Assembly: GCA_014529385.2 (NCBI GenBank)
Contig: CM043964.1
Span: 139,278,529 to 139,342,528, forward strand
Length of the DNA stretch: 64,000 bases
Reading direction: 5' to 3'
Source of the DNA: Adiantum capillus-veneris
Lineage: Eukaryota; Streptophyta; Polypodiopsida; Polypodiales; Pteridaceae
Shown here: positions 45,446 through 58,006 of the stretch, one piece after another
How positions within the stretch are numbered: the first letter of the stretch is position 1
Layout: each line of letters opens with the position of its first letter
Notes under the pieces: generated by a model
Told to the model about the DNA's origin: nothing
The model's input: only the letters and a program-made list of their open reading frames with translations
Databases searched by the model: none
Position numbers and translations under genes: made by a program

Positions 45446-46273
45446 TGTTAACCAAGTCAACGTCAGTTAACAAAAGCTTCTAAAGACCGAAGATGTACGG
45501 ATGCACATAGAGGATGAATACAAAGAAGCAGTAAAGATTGAAGTTACACATTTCTCCAAAATGATCAGGTATTGTAAATTCCCAATTTATTTCAAGCCAT
45601 TGTAATATTTTAATGTGTTACGGGTTCACTGGGGAGTTCGAACCTGTAAAGAATAGGTCAGTTAGTGTGTCTAGGTAGCATATTTAGTAAGTGGTGGAGC
45701 CCTAAAGGCTTGGGTGCCCGAACATTGCATATTTTTACCCTAGGTATATAATGCAGTGTGTAAAAGAAATTAGGGTTCTCAAGCTTATTTGTTGAGAGCA
45801 CTCTGTAGTGAGAGCTCTTGAGGTGTGTGGCTATGGAGTCCTTGAGCTTCTCCTTGCTCATGTGACATGGTTAACACTAGTCAATGCTCTCTTTCACTAT
45901 GCCTCTCTCATGCTTCTTATGATTGTCTATGATGCTTTGATTAGAAGATCTTAGTGTGGTGCTCGATAGATCTATGTGTGTGTGCTTGCGATTAGTGTGT
46001 AGCATGATAGGATTAGTGTTGTGTGCGTCTTGCAATCGTAGCGTGTGTGATTGGGTTGATGGGAGGTGAAGAGAAGTGGATGTGGAGATTTACCTTCATT
46101 GTGGCTTAGCTTAGGCCGTCGAGAAGCTCACCTCGTAGAGTCAACCATTCATGTTGTCATGATTAGCTCACTAGTCGGGTGAGCCTTTTTCCATGCCCTA
46201 GCCGGGTAGCTCATCCCTCCGGATTGATAATTTTGTTGGTCATTGAAGCTATGCAATGATGGAACCCCCAACA
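45446..46273 (+). repeat. LTR copy 2 of the large element (5' LTR proper)
   Basis: Starts TGTTAACCAAGTCAACG and ends CCCCCAACA, directly before the primer site. TATATAAT at 45,745-45,752. It aligns with copy 1 throughout and its start with the 3' LTR at 63,884. Confidence 0.9.
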
Positions 46274-46294
46274 TTTGGCGCGGTTGTCGGGGAC
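46274..46294 (+). promoter_or_regulatory. Primer-binding site, TTTGGCGC type
   Basis: TTTGGCGCGGTTGTCGGGGA immediately after the LTR's terminal CA. Differs at about two positions from the TTTGGCGCCGTTGCCGGGGA form usual in Athila/Tat-group elements. Confidence 0.85.
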
Positions 46295-49200
46295 GATGGC
46301 CTACGCTAGTGTAATTGTGGCATAATCGAATGTGTTTCCTCACTAATTTCACTTGTGTGTTTATGTTTTTGTGGATTTTGGATGTGTGTGCATGAAGCAA
46401 TGTGTTCATAATTCCCTAATTTGTCAGCGTATCTTGCCAATTGCGTATTTACATGCTCTAGTTTCACACTAACCCCTTGGTAATTTCACTAACTTTTGCT
46501 AACTTACACACTAATTTTCTTCTACGGATTGGAGCTTTCAACCGTCAATCGATCTTCAATGGAAAGGTAATCAAGATGGTATTCTTGACCTCCCTAGAAT
46601 CTAAAGATGTGCCGAATTGTGTAGAGATCCCACCATGATGCAATGTAATGTTGATTCTATGTTATTGCAATGCAATGTTGATGCTATGATGCTATGAAAT
46701 TTTTGGATTGTTCGTTTTCATGCCGTGGTAATGCCGAAATTTTTAAGATTTGGTGGCGTATGAATTTGACAAGTTTCAATTGCTAATTGGTGATTGTACA
46801 TTGCTAATTGGGTGCCTAATTGAGTTAATTGCATGTTTGAATAGTCAATTTCAAGCCTGTGTGCACTAAAATCAAGTGTGTGTGCATTCTAATTGAGTGT
46901 GTGTATGCCTAATTTTAGGTGTGTGTGCACTATTTTTCCCTTGTTTGTGCACCTAAAAGTCAATGTGTGCTTAATGATTTTTCATTGTGATGATTGATTT
47001 GTGTTGTGGTCATGCCCAACTAATGATTTGTGAAATCACAGTGCAATTTCGACAAGATTAACCCTTTTGTGTACACACCTAAAGATTGGTAAAAACTGCT
47101 AATTTTATTAGTGTGTGTGCCTAAAAAGTATTTAATTTGCATGATTGATTGACTTTTTGATTGCATATTTCATGTGTGTAATGGTTAATTGCTGCATTTT
47201 TTAGCTCAAAATAGGGATATACACACTCCAAATGCGTCAATTTTTAACCTAATTTTGCTGATTTAATTTCCTAGTTTGGAATTTATTGGTCAAATTAATT
47301 GGCAATTGAATTGATGTGCTTCTTGTGATTTTATTTGTCTGCACTAATCCCCTATGTGTGGAGAATTTTTAGAAACTTTTTGGGTATTTTTCGGATAAGT
47401 TTTGTAATTTTTTGGTAATTTTTGCATTAATTTTTGCTTAATTCCATAAAAATTTGATATCTTGCGATCTTTACGAGCTGTTTGAATGTATGTTTACGGC
47501 TTGATTTTGAGCGCATTTGGACTTTCATTCGCCAAATTGTGAGCTTTTTCCTATTTTTGAGGGTCGAGTTGACGATCATGTCGATTTTGGCATTTTCGAT
47601 AAAAACTGCTATTTTTTGGTGTGCAAAAGCGTATTGAAAGTGCTCGATTGTGATTGCAGATAATTTTCTAAGATTTTCTAGAATTTTTTTGACTTTTTTG
47701 ATAGTTTTTGGGATTCACTGGCGATTTTCGGGTAATTTTTGGTCTATTTTTGGCATTTTTGGATGTTCAAAAATTAAAAAAATTAATAAAAAGCTAGTTT
47801 GAGCTTTGACGCCTACCTTGCTATGCATAAACTTTCCACCTCTTTGGATAAATCTTTACGGTCTTTTACGGTCTTCTCATTTCGTAGCATGTGAACCCAC
47901 CCCACACCCTCACTCTCCCTCTAACTTTCTCTCTCCTCCCCACCCCTTCCCTAGTCCAATTATTATCACTCTCTCACTTCCCCCCTCTCCCTCTCTTTCC
48001 TCCCTCTTTCCCTTTTAGCGATTATCATCCCTCTCTCTCTTCCCCACCCCCTCCACAAGCGATAATTTACAACCTCTCTCTAACCCCTCACTTCTCTCTC
48101 CTTCTCACTTCCTCGTCGACCCGTCACACTCTCTCTCCCCTCTTTGTCGTTTTCCATACACACACACCCCTCTCCCTTGTCTCGTTCTGCACGCCGTTGC
48201 TCACGTTCCCCCACCTTCATCCCGTCGTCTTTCTCTCTCTCCTCCTACACGTTCTCACTTCCCCGCTTCTCGCACCCCCCCTCTCTGTCCGGCTGTCAGC
48301 GCGCCGCCAGGCCGTGATTAACCCTCTCTCTATGCTCTCTTGTACTGAGTGCTAACAGGTTCTCTCATGCCGCTGATAAGCTGCAAGTTTGCCTCAAATT
48401 CCGCACGCTGTCGGGTGCCGTCTCTCTTTGCCCCCGCCACGTCATCACCTACTCTCTCTCTCCCCTCTGTGTGCATAACCGACCCCCGCCTTCACTCGTT
48501 GTAGCCCGCAATTAACGTGCCGCTATCAGCAATCGGAGTCAACAGAGCAGCAGGTAAGTCCAGCTAAATAAAAAAATCAAAAATTGAAAAAATAAAAAAA
48601 CTCATAAAAAATCAAAAAAGAGTTAAAAATTTTACAAAAAATAGAAAAACATAGAAAATGCACCGAAGAAATGAAAACCTCAGAAAATTCATAAAAGATT
48701 CAAAAATTCCACAAATAAATCACAAAGATTGTAAAAAATTCATAAAAACTCAAAAAAATTCAAAATTGTCCAAAAAAACACAATAAATCACAAAAAATTC
48801 ATAAGACCTTCCAAAAATTTTAAAAATTCACAAAAAATCCAATAAATCAAAAATTTCCCAAAAAGTTTATTAAAAATCATAAAAATACTAAAAAATTAGA
48901 AAATTTAAAATTTCACAAAAAAGTAACAAAAATAAAAAGGAAGTCGTCGAAAGAGCCAAAAAAATCCAAAAAGAGTCAGAAAGACCTAGAAAAGCAAAAA
49001 AGCAAAGTCGGAAGAACCACACACCAAGCAAATAGCACAAAAGCAAACAAATCAAAAAAAGTGAAGCCGAGAAAATTACACACCGCAAAGCGAGCAAGAA
49101 ATATCAGACAATCACCAGAAGAAAATCGAGAATTGCAAAAAGAGTTGGCGACCATATGATCCGAGGTCATCATAGTTCTAGCCGAGTTCTAGACAGTGTT

Positions 49201-49329
49201 TCCATAGTTCATACAAAGAACGCCAGGGACTAGAAGTCATTGTGCAAACCGAAAAAAACAGGCAAGAGCACATAATTGCACTGCAAATTAGTTTCTAGTT
49301 GGACGAACATGGGCACAACTCACATGTGA
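46295..49329 (+). other. Long leader: AT-rich, then polypyrimidine, then A-rich blocks
   Basis: 46,300-47,800 AT-rich with repeated GTGTGTGC and TTTTTGG phrases. 47,885-48,500 is strongly C/T-rich (TCTCTCCC-type). 48,560-48,960 is a degenerate array of CAAAAAATTCATAAAA-like phrases. The open frame 47,891-48,355 is a product of the pyrimidine bias and is not called a gene. Confidence 0.7.
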
Positions 49330-52300
49330 TTGCAGATTAGGCTAGTACGAGCAGCAAAAAATTTGCTGGTTCGTTACCAAAATCTGCTAGGAGATAATTT
49401 CTACAAAACCAGTCGACATGGACTCAAATCGAGCCAAGAATTCAAGTGCAACAGAGCAGATTTTACAGCTATATGGCTACAATGGGATAATTTTTTGTAC
49501 ACAGATGCAAAAGGTCATAGGTATCTTATGAGCAGTAAAAGCAGCACAAGAGCCAAGATCCTATTGATCAAGGTAAAGCCAGATTCAAAAAACTCCCAGA
49601 TGTTCACAGATTTCCGTGGAGCCAGGTATTGCAAGCTCAAAGATGAAGTGTAGATAGAGGTTCAGAAAATCAATCCAAGTGTTTATCCAAAAATCTGCAC
49701 AAGTCAACAAAAAATACAGTTAGGGTATATGCAATCAGGGTCATTGTACATGGATTACAGTGGTCATATCTATAATCAAGAACCAGAATTGCAAGATCCA
49801 ACAGATCAACCAATAGGAGCCAGTCTAATTGGAGAACCAAGCCAAAGACAGTACAAAGGTCAAGACGTACAGCTTGATGCTTAGTGCTTTAAAAGAAGAT
49901 GTTGACAACTTAGCAAGTATAAAAGTTGAAGCTTCTCAGCTATAGCTTGACATGATAGAACCAATTGAAATACCACCAGTCATGGCGTATTACTTAGATT
50001 GTGGACTAAAAGGTGAAATTTTTTTTGAAGATTGTCCAAGAAATCCAAACAATAAGGACACATCAACTGCCAAGCAAGGTACATAGAAAATTGGAAATGC
50101 GAATCTCGATGTAAGTACATCTGGCTTGTCACTTTTAATGCAATCAGATGATTCTGCATTATCGTTAGAAGCACCAATAAAAGCACGGCAAGTTCAAAAT
50201 CAGCATATAGATGTGCCTTCACCTGAAAAGCTTAAAAGTGATTCTTTGAACAACAAATTCCTGCATGAATTTGGTCAAGGTGTCTAGATATCACCAAATG
50301 ATGAAAAGACTGTTAGGTTTGCAAATGATTTTGCATCCACTACCACAAGTGTGCAATCATTCACGCGTCTAAGAGACACATCAAACAGAATTCTATTAGC
50401 ATTGTATGGTACCTATAATTCATATGCACACTATGTAGACCAAAAAGGGAAACTGTACAAAAAGGATCAACCAGTGTTTGAACGGCCCACATACCAGCTC
50501 ATGAAGTGCGTCCAATGATAGATAAAAAAGGATGGTTCATTTCAGAGGAAAGAATCTATTATAGCCCATCCCCTCTAGAGCTGAAGGATATTACCCGAGT
50601 GAACCCAGAAATCTGTTCAGAGCCAAACTCTCCTCCATCAAAAATCAAGCTTTGATGGTGTGACCAAACGAGCATATACTTTGATCAAAACAGTCATAGA
50701 TATAGACAAGAGTCTAGCATCTATGATGCCTTGGGTCTTGAAATCACAGAAGCTCATATCATAGGAGACCCATGGGATAGACAATATCAGGGCAAAGATA
50801 ATGCTATCTACAGCTTGACTTGGAGAATAATTTGTCATGTTTCATGGAGATATATAGGAAACTATGCAAAAAGTTCACAGATGCCAAACATCAACAATGC
50901 TACCCAAAGTGTGCCTTCACAGTCCCAAAAGGTGAGACTAAACCAAAGCAAAACAATTTTGAACTCTTATAATGAAGCAGGCTATAATTATCACCCTAGG
51001 AAGGGAGGAGCTATAAATCCATCAAGCTCAGCTTATGTACCAGGAAATGCTACACCAATTAGAAGCCCTAGAGCCTTTAACCAGCAGACCCCTTCAAGGC
51101 AAAAACCATTGAAGATCATATGTTTGTTAGAAGTTTCCAATTGACCTCGATTACATCAGAATCAATAGACAAATACCTTTATGATGATCATCAAGGATAG
51201 AAGTTCCAACTGATCTCCACAAGTCAAAGTCAAAGGTTGATAAATCTAATAGTGTTCAAACAGTTACATGTGATCAAGCTCACATATGCATATCAAGATG
51301 CACATGGTAACAAATATCAGAAGCAAGATCATGACCTTATACAAACCCCTATGGATGGCTCGACTGAACTCAAGGACTATCTGAAGATGATGCAAAGCCT
51401 CAAGCTGCCAAAAGAGGTGGTAGAAAAGTCAAAGTCAAGCTTAAAGCAAATCAGGAAATAGCAGGTGCAGATTGAACAGAACAAAGAACAACCACGAAAG
51501 CTATTGAGGAGAGAATTCCACCGAGACCAGAGGTAAAGAAGACAAATCTTGCAAACAAAGGTAAGGCCAAAGTGGACCCTCCACTGATTAGCAAAGAAGA
51601 TGTGACAGCATATACCTCTATATCAAAGAACCCTCATGGATTAGCTTCTTCAAGAAAATCAGGCTTTCAAAACTTAAATTCAATTGCCGACCCAACGGAA
51701 ACCTCTAAGGAGACACCCAAAAAATCAAAGGTATTTTAGCCAAAGTACTCAAGAAGTCAAAGGAAGGTCAAGCAAGTGTTTGTTCCAAGCATTTTAGTCA
51801 AATTCAATGATCTGGGATGGATAGCATCAGAATGGAGCTTAAAGAAACAAGAGTACTACAGAGGGAACAGACAGATATGGGTACCAAAACCGCAAGTGAG
51901 ACCATATGAAGTAACTTCAAGTCCCTAACAAGAAAGAAGGCCCACAAGGTATCAACCTTGGCAATATCCTAGGATACCTAAGAAGCAGGTATACAATAGA
52001 ACAACATTGAAAGATGCTAAAGTCAACCACAAATCTCAAGAGGATACAAAACAAAGACAAATATCAAAGAATGTTCCTCTTGGACAAGGATTTTACACAG
52101 GTTATACAAAGATTTGGCTACCAGTCAACCACAAGCCAGCTGCAACTACACTACACCTGCATGAAGATATCAAGAAATCAACAAGACCTAGAGTGAGGCA
52201 AAGTCAGCAAATGAGATACGAAGGTCATCAAGAGATTTGGGTTCCTAAGTCTTCCAATGCTCCGATTCAAAAGCTAGATGCCGACAGCCAACAAAAGCCT

Positions 52301-52534
52301 ACAACAACATCAAAGACTCCTATAAACAGGTCTACTTGGAGAATCAAACAGATAATGGAGTCTTCACAGTCAAAGAAGGACAACCCAACCAACATGAATG
52401 TATATTTAAAGATGATAAAACAGGTATGGCAAAAGAAACCTTCAATGCCAACTTGGCCCTTCACTAATCCTCTTTTTGAGGATTCAAGCTTACTTTTACC
52501 TAAAGAAATGTTTGTAGTAAGCACAAGAATGTAA
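49330..52534 (+). pseudogene. Decayed ORF with repeated Y-x-D-x-x-G-x-x-Y and IW(V/L)P motifs
   Basis: Frames switch and stops are frequent, but the peptide style is constant. A motif of aromatic-x-D-x-x-G/S-H/K-x-Y recurs: FLYTDAKGHRYL (about 49,494), YMDYSGHIYNQ (49,747), HYVDQKGKLYKK (50,430), IYFDQNSHRYRQ (50,680) and AYQDAHGNKYQK (51,285). Toward the end a second motif recurs: YRGNRQIWVPKP, YTGYTKIWLPVN and YEGHQEIWVPKS (51,850-52,260). Many Gln, Ser and Lys. The family is not known to me; position suggests it replaces gag. The ORF ends at 52,534 in MFVVSTRM. Confidence 0.55.
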
Positions 52535-53047
52535 AAAGTCAAGTTGCCAGGGTGCAAAAAACACTCTTTGGCATAGTCAGAATCGGGACTGAACCATAAA
52601 ATGAGCAAAGCACTAGTCCCAAAGCTTCAAGTCATACTAAACTTTCTGCTAAGAGTCATAGTTATTAGGCTTATGCTCAAGCTGGAAGAGTTGAGCATAT
52701 CTAAGTCATGTTGCTCATGCTAGATGAGATGAGCATAAGAGTCGAAGTCTATTAACTTACAAATGGTGGAGTGTCGTAAAGTCTAACACTCACGCACAGT
52801 GCACAGTAAGATGAGAGCACATATCCTTGTCAATGAAAACCATTCTTAAGGGGTGCCAGCTTGCAAAGCCATGTCATATGCTTTTATAGCTACACCATCT
52901 TTCTGAAGAACTCCTCAAAATCTTTCATGCACAACATATTATTTTCCATGCATTTCTGTGTATGCATAAATAGGATGTCCCACCATTGGACATATGCATT
53001 AGACACTCTTTTTTCCTACCACCTATGCACCTTGAGTCGACTACAAC
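52535..53047. other. Non-coding part of the large element before the nested insertion
   Basis: No gene. 52,660-52,760 has repeats of TGAGCATA/ATGCTCA, including complementary phrases. 53,043-53,047 is the ACAAC target duplication of the nested element. Confidence 0.55.
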
Positions 53048-54039
53048 TGTAAGGTTTCCAGTTTCTGAAACCTTAAGATTGTATAAAGCTTAGTTCAATT
53101 GATACGATTATTGAAAAAGCAATGTAGAATTGTCTGACCGTGGCAAATATTGGTATTTTTGAAAATCTTAAGCACAGCAAACCTCGGGCTAGAAATTTTC
53201 AGAATCAGATTCCGATAAAATCTGGAAGAGTTACGGGCCCTGAAAGGTTACCATAGGAATTCAATTAGTTAAGTAAAACTGGATGGTTTCAGTAATTATT
53301 ATTATCAAAGACTTTTTTATCCTAAGGTTCTAGAATTTACTGATATTTTCAATTTTCATCATTAAAAGTCAGTGAAAATAGTCAAAATCAATTCTGGAAG
53401 CTGAGGGGGCAGTGTGGAGCTATGATGAACCTGCCAGGGACTCAAATAGCAGCAAGGGGTGTATCTTCAGCCTGGGGACTGCTTGAACTGCAAGCAACTG
53501 CCTTTTATAGCCTGTGAGAGCTTGTGAGTGCCAAAAACCTATAAATAGGATCCCTTGCTTCGCAATTTGGGAGACTCGGAGCCTTGACACACACTCTCTC
53601 ATCTAGAAAGATCGCTACGCAAAAATCACTAGAGATTAATCTCTAGTTGATTAACTTAAACGGTAATTAGCCTAATCCTTCTTAATTAGCAAGGCTAGAT
53701 TAATCTATTTTCTTAATAAATTAAAGATTAGGCCTATGTATACTCATAAATCCTCTCTTAATTAAATATTCTCTTCTAATTGTTGTAATTAAAGCTTAAA
53801 AATATTAAGCAAATTATTTATCCTATCATATTAGGACTGAAATTATCCAAATTAACCATAAATTAATGAAACATATATTAATTAAGTTTAGATTAAGTTG
53901 AGATAATTATCAAAGCTACATTAGACAATCATTAAGCTAAGAAAATTATCTTATAATTTTTTGAGTAATTTTCATAATTAATTAGGTAAAATTACATTAT
54001 TTCTTTAAGAAAATTAAAGAAACAAATAATCAAATTGAT

Positions 54040-55260
54040 TCAATATGTCTTGAGTTATTTATTAGAGGTTAATTACATGTTAGTAAACCCGTGATAATTA
54101 TATTAAGCTCAGGAAATTAATTTACCTAATTACTTTAGCAGAAATACTCTGTTCTTAGGACAAATTAAAAGGGGGAGATTAGTAAATTGATTCAAATTGC
54201 TTTGAGTTATTTATTAGAGATTAACTACATTTTAGGAAACGTGTGATAATTATTTTAACCTCAAATAATTACTATACCTAATTACTTTAGCAGAATTACT
54301 CTTTTTTTAGGGCAAATTAAAAGGGAAAAATTAGTACTCAAATTGCTTTGAGTTATTTATTAGAGGTTAATTACATGTTAGGAAACCAGTGATAATTATG
54401 TCAAGCTCAGATAATTAATTTACCTAATTACTCTAGCAAAAATACTCTATTTTTAGGACAAATTAAATAGGGGAAATTAGAAAATGAATTCAAATTGGTT
54501 TGAGTTATTTATCAAAGGTTAATTACATGTTAAGAAACTTGTGATAATTATGTCAAGCTCAGATAATTAATTTACCTAATTACTTTAGCAACAATACTCT
54601 GTTTTTAGGACAAATTAAAAGGGAAAATCAGTAAATTGATTCAAATTGCTTTGAGTTATTTATTAGAGGTTGATTAGATATTACAAAACCCATGATAATT
54701 ATGCCAAGCTCAAATAATTAATTTACCTATTTACTTCAGATAATTAATTTACTTCAGTAAAATTACTCTATTTTTAGGACAAATTAAATAGGGAAAAATT
54801 AGCAAATGGATTCAAATTGGTTTGAGTTATTTATTAGAGGTTAATTAAATGTTAGGTAACCTATGATAATTATCTCAGGCTCAGATAATTAATTTACCTA
54901 ATTACTTTACCAAAAATACTCTAATTCTAGGACAAATTAAAAGGAGGAAATTAGCAAATGGATTTAAATTTCTTTGAGTTATTTATTAGAGGTTAATTAT
55001 ATGTTAGAGAATGTGTGATAATTATGTCAAGATTAGATAATTAATTTACATAATTACTTTAATAGAATTACTCTATTTTTAGGACAAATTAAAAGGAAAA
55101 ATTAGTAAATTGATTCAAAATGCTTTGCACTAATTATCAAAGGTTAATTACACCTTAAAAAAATTGTGATAATTATGTTACCCTTAGATATTTAGTTTAC
55201 CTAATTATCCCAAAAAAATTATATTATTTTTAACAAAAAATAAAAGAGGGAATATAGTAA
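54040..55260. repeat. Tandem array, 151-152-bp unit, about eight copies
   Basis: The phrase TTTGAGTTATTTATTAGAGG recurs at about 54,051, 54,203, 54,349, 54,501, 54,652, 54,823, 54,975 and (weak) 55,127. Units share TTAATTTACCTAATTACTTT and AGGACAAATTAAAAGGG. AT-rich. The 3' LTR has about five units. Confidence 0.92.
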
Positions 55261-55893
55261 ATTATTCCAAAAACCTTTGATATAAATATCAGAGATAAAC
55301 ACACCTTGAGGAATTCGTGATAAATACCCCAAACGCAAATAAATAGTTTAGGTATTTATCTTCAATAAAAGTAACCAATTTTGTATATAAAATAGAGAAA
55401 GGAAATTAGTAAATAAATTTATCTAATTACCCAATAAATACCTGAGGTCCAAAATCATTATTGAAGGGTGGAAAAATTACCTTAGCATAAATGGTTGGTA
55501 TAACAAATCACTATCAGTAAACTTTTACCTAAATTAGACCATAAGTATAGGAAGGAAAGGTTATAAATCAAATTTTATGAAAATTCCTAAAGATAGAACA
55601 TATTCAATTACAATTTAGGGTGAATAATCCATTAGCCGATAGAAATTTATAATTTACTAAAGCTGAAATGGAATATAGACTAAGGATAAACCTAGTTAAA
55701 GGGCTTCCCAAATTAAATGGTAATTATGGGAAATTACTTATAGCATAAATAAGTTCCATGAGGAATATCTCATCAAATTGACTATTAAAGATATCTACTT
55801 ACTCCAAAAATCTTTATTTTTGGGTTAAAAAAGAAAAAGAAGATTATTTAATTAAACTTCTAATGGATTAGGTCTTTTTATAAGACGGCCGAC

Positions 55894-56055
55894 ATGGCTC
55901 CAAAGAGAACCAGGGGAAATCCTCTTACCGAGGAAGAGGATGTTAGCAACAAAAGAAACAAGGCCACTAATGTTCATGAGGCTGGGCCTAGCCATATGCC
56001 AACGGAGGAAAGTCTACGGGCTCTCGCCCCACAGCACATGGACAAGCAGTCCCAG
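55894..56055 (+). CDS. LTR-encoded first exon of gag (54 codons to the donor)
   Basis: ATG at 55,894 in CCGACATGGCT. The frame reads MAPKRTRGNPLTEEEDVSNK (basic, nuclear-signal-like start), then acidic and polar residues up to ...DKQSQ. At 56,055 CAG|GTGGAT is a good splice donor in phase 0. Joined to the acceptor TTCAATCTCAG|GGAAAT at 58,006/58,007 it enters the gag frame (GNTRVNNLYT...) without breaking phase. Without splicing it stops at 56,103. The 3' LTR copy (61,610) keeps the ATG and 48 of about 54 residues, but its donor CAG|GT is altered to CAAGTG. The splice is inferred, not observed. Confidence 0.5.
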
Positions 56056-57176
56056 GTGGATTTCTATTTTGCTCATTTGAAATCTTTTAAAGTTCATTTT
56101 TAAGTTAGCATTGCATACGTAAGGTTAGAAAGGATAAACTGGTTGAAAACGGAAGGTAACTTTCAACGTGCATTTGTTTATAATGTAGGAAAGAATTGTT
56201 TGGGTTAAAACTGGTTGAAATAGGAAAGATATGATTGATTATCCTTAAGACAGCTTGTCTCAAGACACCTCTGACTCCTTAGTATAAATTGATGATAATG
56301 ATTGGCTTTCTAGCCATGGATAAGTCGGTTACCCCCATGAATGTTGAGTTTCTACTCCGTGTCATGTCTTGATGTTTCTACATAAGTTAGGATACCGTTT
56401 TTTATCCTAGGGGAGCTGCCCCGTTGTATGGGCAACTGGTTTAGTGTATGGGCACCCAGAACCTTGGGTGGGGGTTTATCCACTCCGGATTATGAATAAG
56501 GAATGGGTGCTGTTTTTTTCACCCTTGGGTGGTCTTGAGACAAGAAGAGTACTAGTCATGGTTATTATGGATAATGCTTTGATTGACAGTACCCTGTCTT
56601 AAGTTTAAAGATGTCTGTTTGCTAAAAGAATGTTTTCAATACTATTTTCAGGGCTGTTTTAATAAAATTCTGTTATGAAGTATAAAAAGAATCATTATTT
56701 TAATTGTGATAAGAACATGGTAGTAATTAAATAACAAAAGAATCATGTGTGAGTGCGGGGTGGTATTTGGGGATTGACTAAGGTTCTCAATCATGGACGG
56801 GTGGACCTGATTAATCAGGTAACTATCCATTCCCGCGTACTAAAACGTTTAGAAACTTCTTCACTTGGAAGAGGAATCCATCAGTGGCTGTGCCCTCACG
56901 TCTGTTAGGGTGAAAAAAGCGTTGGTTGAGGATACCTTAGCCCAATTGTGGCAGTTTTAGGGCCGAAATAGTTTTTTGGACTTTTAATATGTTGTCCCGT
57001 TTTCGCTACGAGACAGGACTAGGTCTTCTTCTAAGGCTATAGACCCAAGCCATTGTCAATGGTAAAGGTCTATTCCTTGAATTTTTCTTGTTTAGAGACT
57101 CTGGTTTTTATCAGACCTAGAGACCTGTCAAGGATCCCATCCGATCTTGGTATTGGCGGGTTGGGGACCTTACAAG

Positions 57177-57188
57177 TGGTATCAGAGT
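57177..57188 (+). promoter_or_regulatory. tRNA-Met primer-binding site of the nested element
   Basis: TGGTATCAGAGT two bases after the LTR's terminal CA; the canonical site is TGGTATCAGAGC. Confidence 0.9.
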
Positions 57189-57460
57189 GTGTGTTAATTA
57201 AAGTCTTGGGCCTAGGGAAAGTTTAAGGCGTTAGGTTGAAATATGTGATCTTTGACAAATTCAATTAAAGAAGTATTTAATTGAAGAGAGGGAGTGGAAG
57301 GAAGACAGAGAACTATCCCCATCTTTGCAGGAAAATTTCCATCAGGCCTACTTCAAATTCCTGGATTTCAACATTAGGTTTATGAGGGCTTGCCTATCTT
57401 GAGACTATTCAATGTGAAAAAGCGTGATGAAATGGCTGGATAAAGATTTTCTCCTTCCAC

Positions 57461-57796
57461 TTGGAGAATCAAGTGGTCAGGATCTGGTGGAATGTTCTTC
57501 ATTGTGTGGGAGAATTAGAAGGTTTAGAACTAAATATGAAGAAACTCAAATGGGCCAAAGATCTTCAAGTGATTAAAGTACACTTTTTCGTTGGGACGGA
57601 GAATTCAAAAGAAACCCTTGTAATAGATGATGTCCAAGTATCACAAAATCAGTGGGTGTTTGATCTGGTGTCTAAAGTAGTCTACCCAGGTAGAATTAGG
57701 CCCATAGGAGTAGGCCCTAGTTTTAGTGGACCAAAAGATGTTGTATATTTTGATCCTATATCTGATCCACCCAAAGTCCTCAAGATTTTAGTATAG
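57461..57796 (+). CDS. Unknown 111-codon ORF in the inferred gag intron
   Basis: Open frame with protein-like content (LELNMKKLKWAKDLQVIKV, IDDVQVSQNQWVFDLVSKVV, GPKDVVYFDPISDPP), ending with TAG. It has no match I know. It lies between the primer site and the gag acceptor at 58,007, so it could be a separate small protein, or captured sequence in the leader. Confidence 0.3.
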   Translation: MENQVVRIWWNVLHCVGELEGLELNMKKLKWAKDLQVIKVHFFVGTENSKETLVIDDVQVSQNQWVFDLVSKVVYPGRIRPIGVGPSFSGPKDVVYFDPISDPPKVLKILV

Positions 57797-58006
57797 GACT
57801 ATCGTCATCTTTGTACATAGTAGGATCTTCATGAACTGTATTAACTTTTGTACATACTATGGTTCTCGTGGTATGCTATAAGTAGTTTTGTTTATGGTTT
57901 GGCAATTGTCTTCATCCTATGTGCAAAAGTCTTGAGTAGGAGATAAGTTAAAAGTATAAGTAAGAAAGATTTCATCTAGTACTAAATTCCATTGATTCAA
58001 TCTCAG

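Larger units (their letters stand above)
53048..57174 (+). repeat. 5' LTR of the nested element
   Basis: 4,127 bp. TATA box TATAAATA at 53,540-53,547, so most of the LTR lies downstream of the transcription start. Contains the 152-bp tandem array (54,040-55,260), a small conserved ORF (from 55,894) and a GC-richer tail ending in ACCTTACA. Confidence 0.9.

Noticed and set aside
46149-46409. Minus-strand 86-codon ORF
   Set aside because: Antisense to the LTR end and primer-binding site of the large element.
47891-48355. 154-codon Pro/Leu/Ser-rich ORF
   Set aside because: Lies in a polypyrimidine leader block; stops are rare there because of base bias, and there is no domain.
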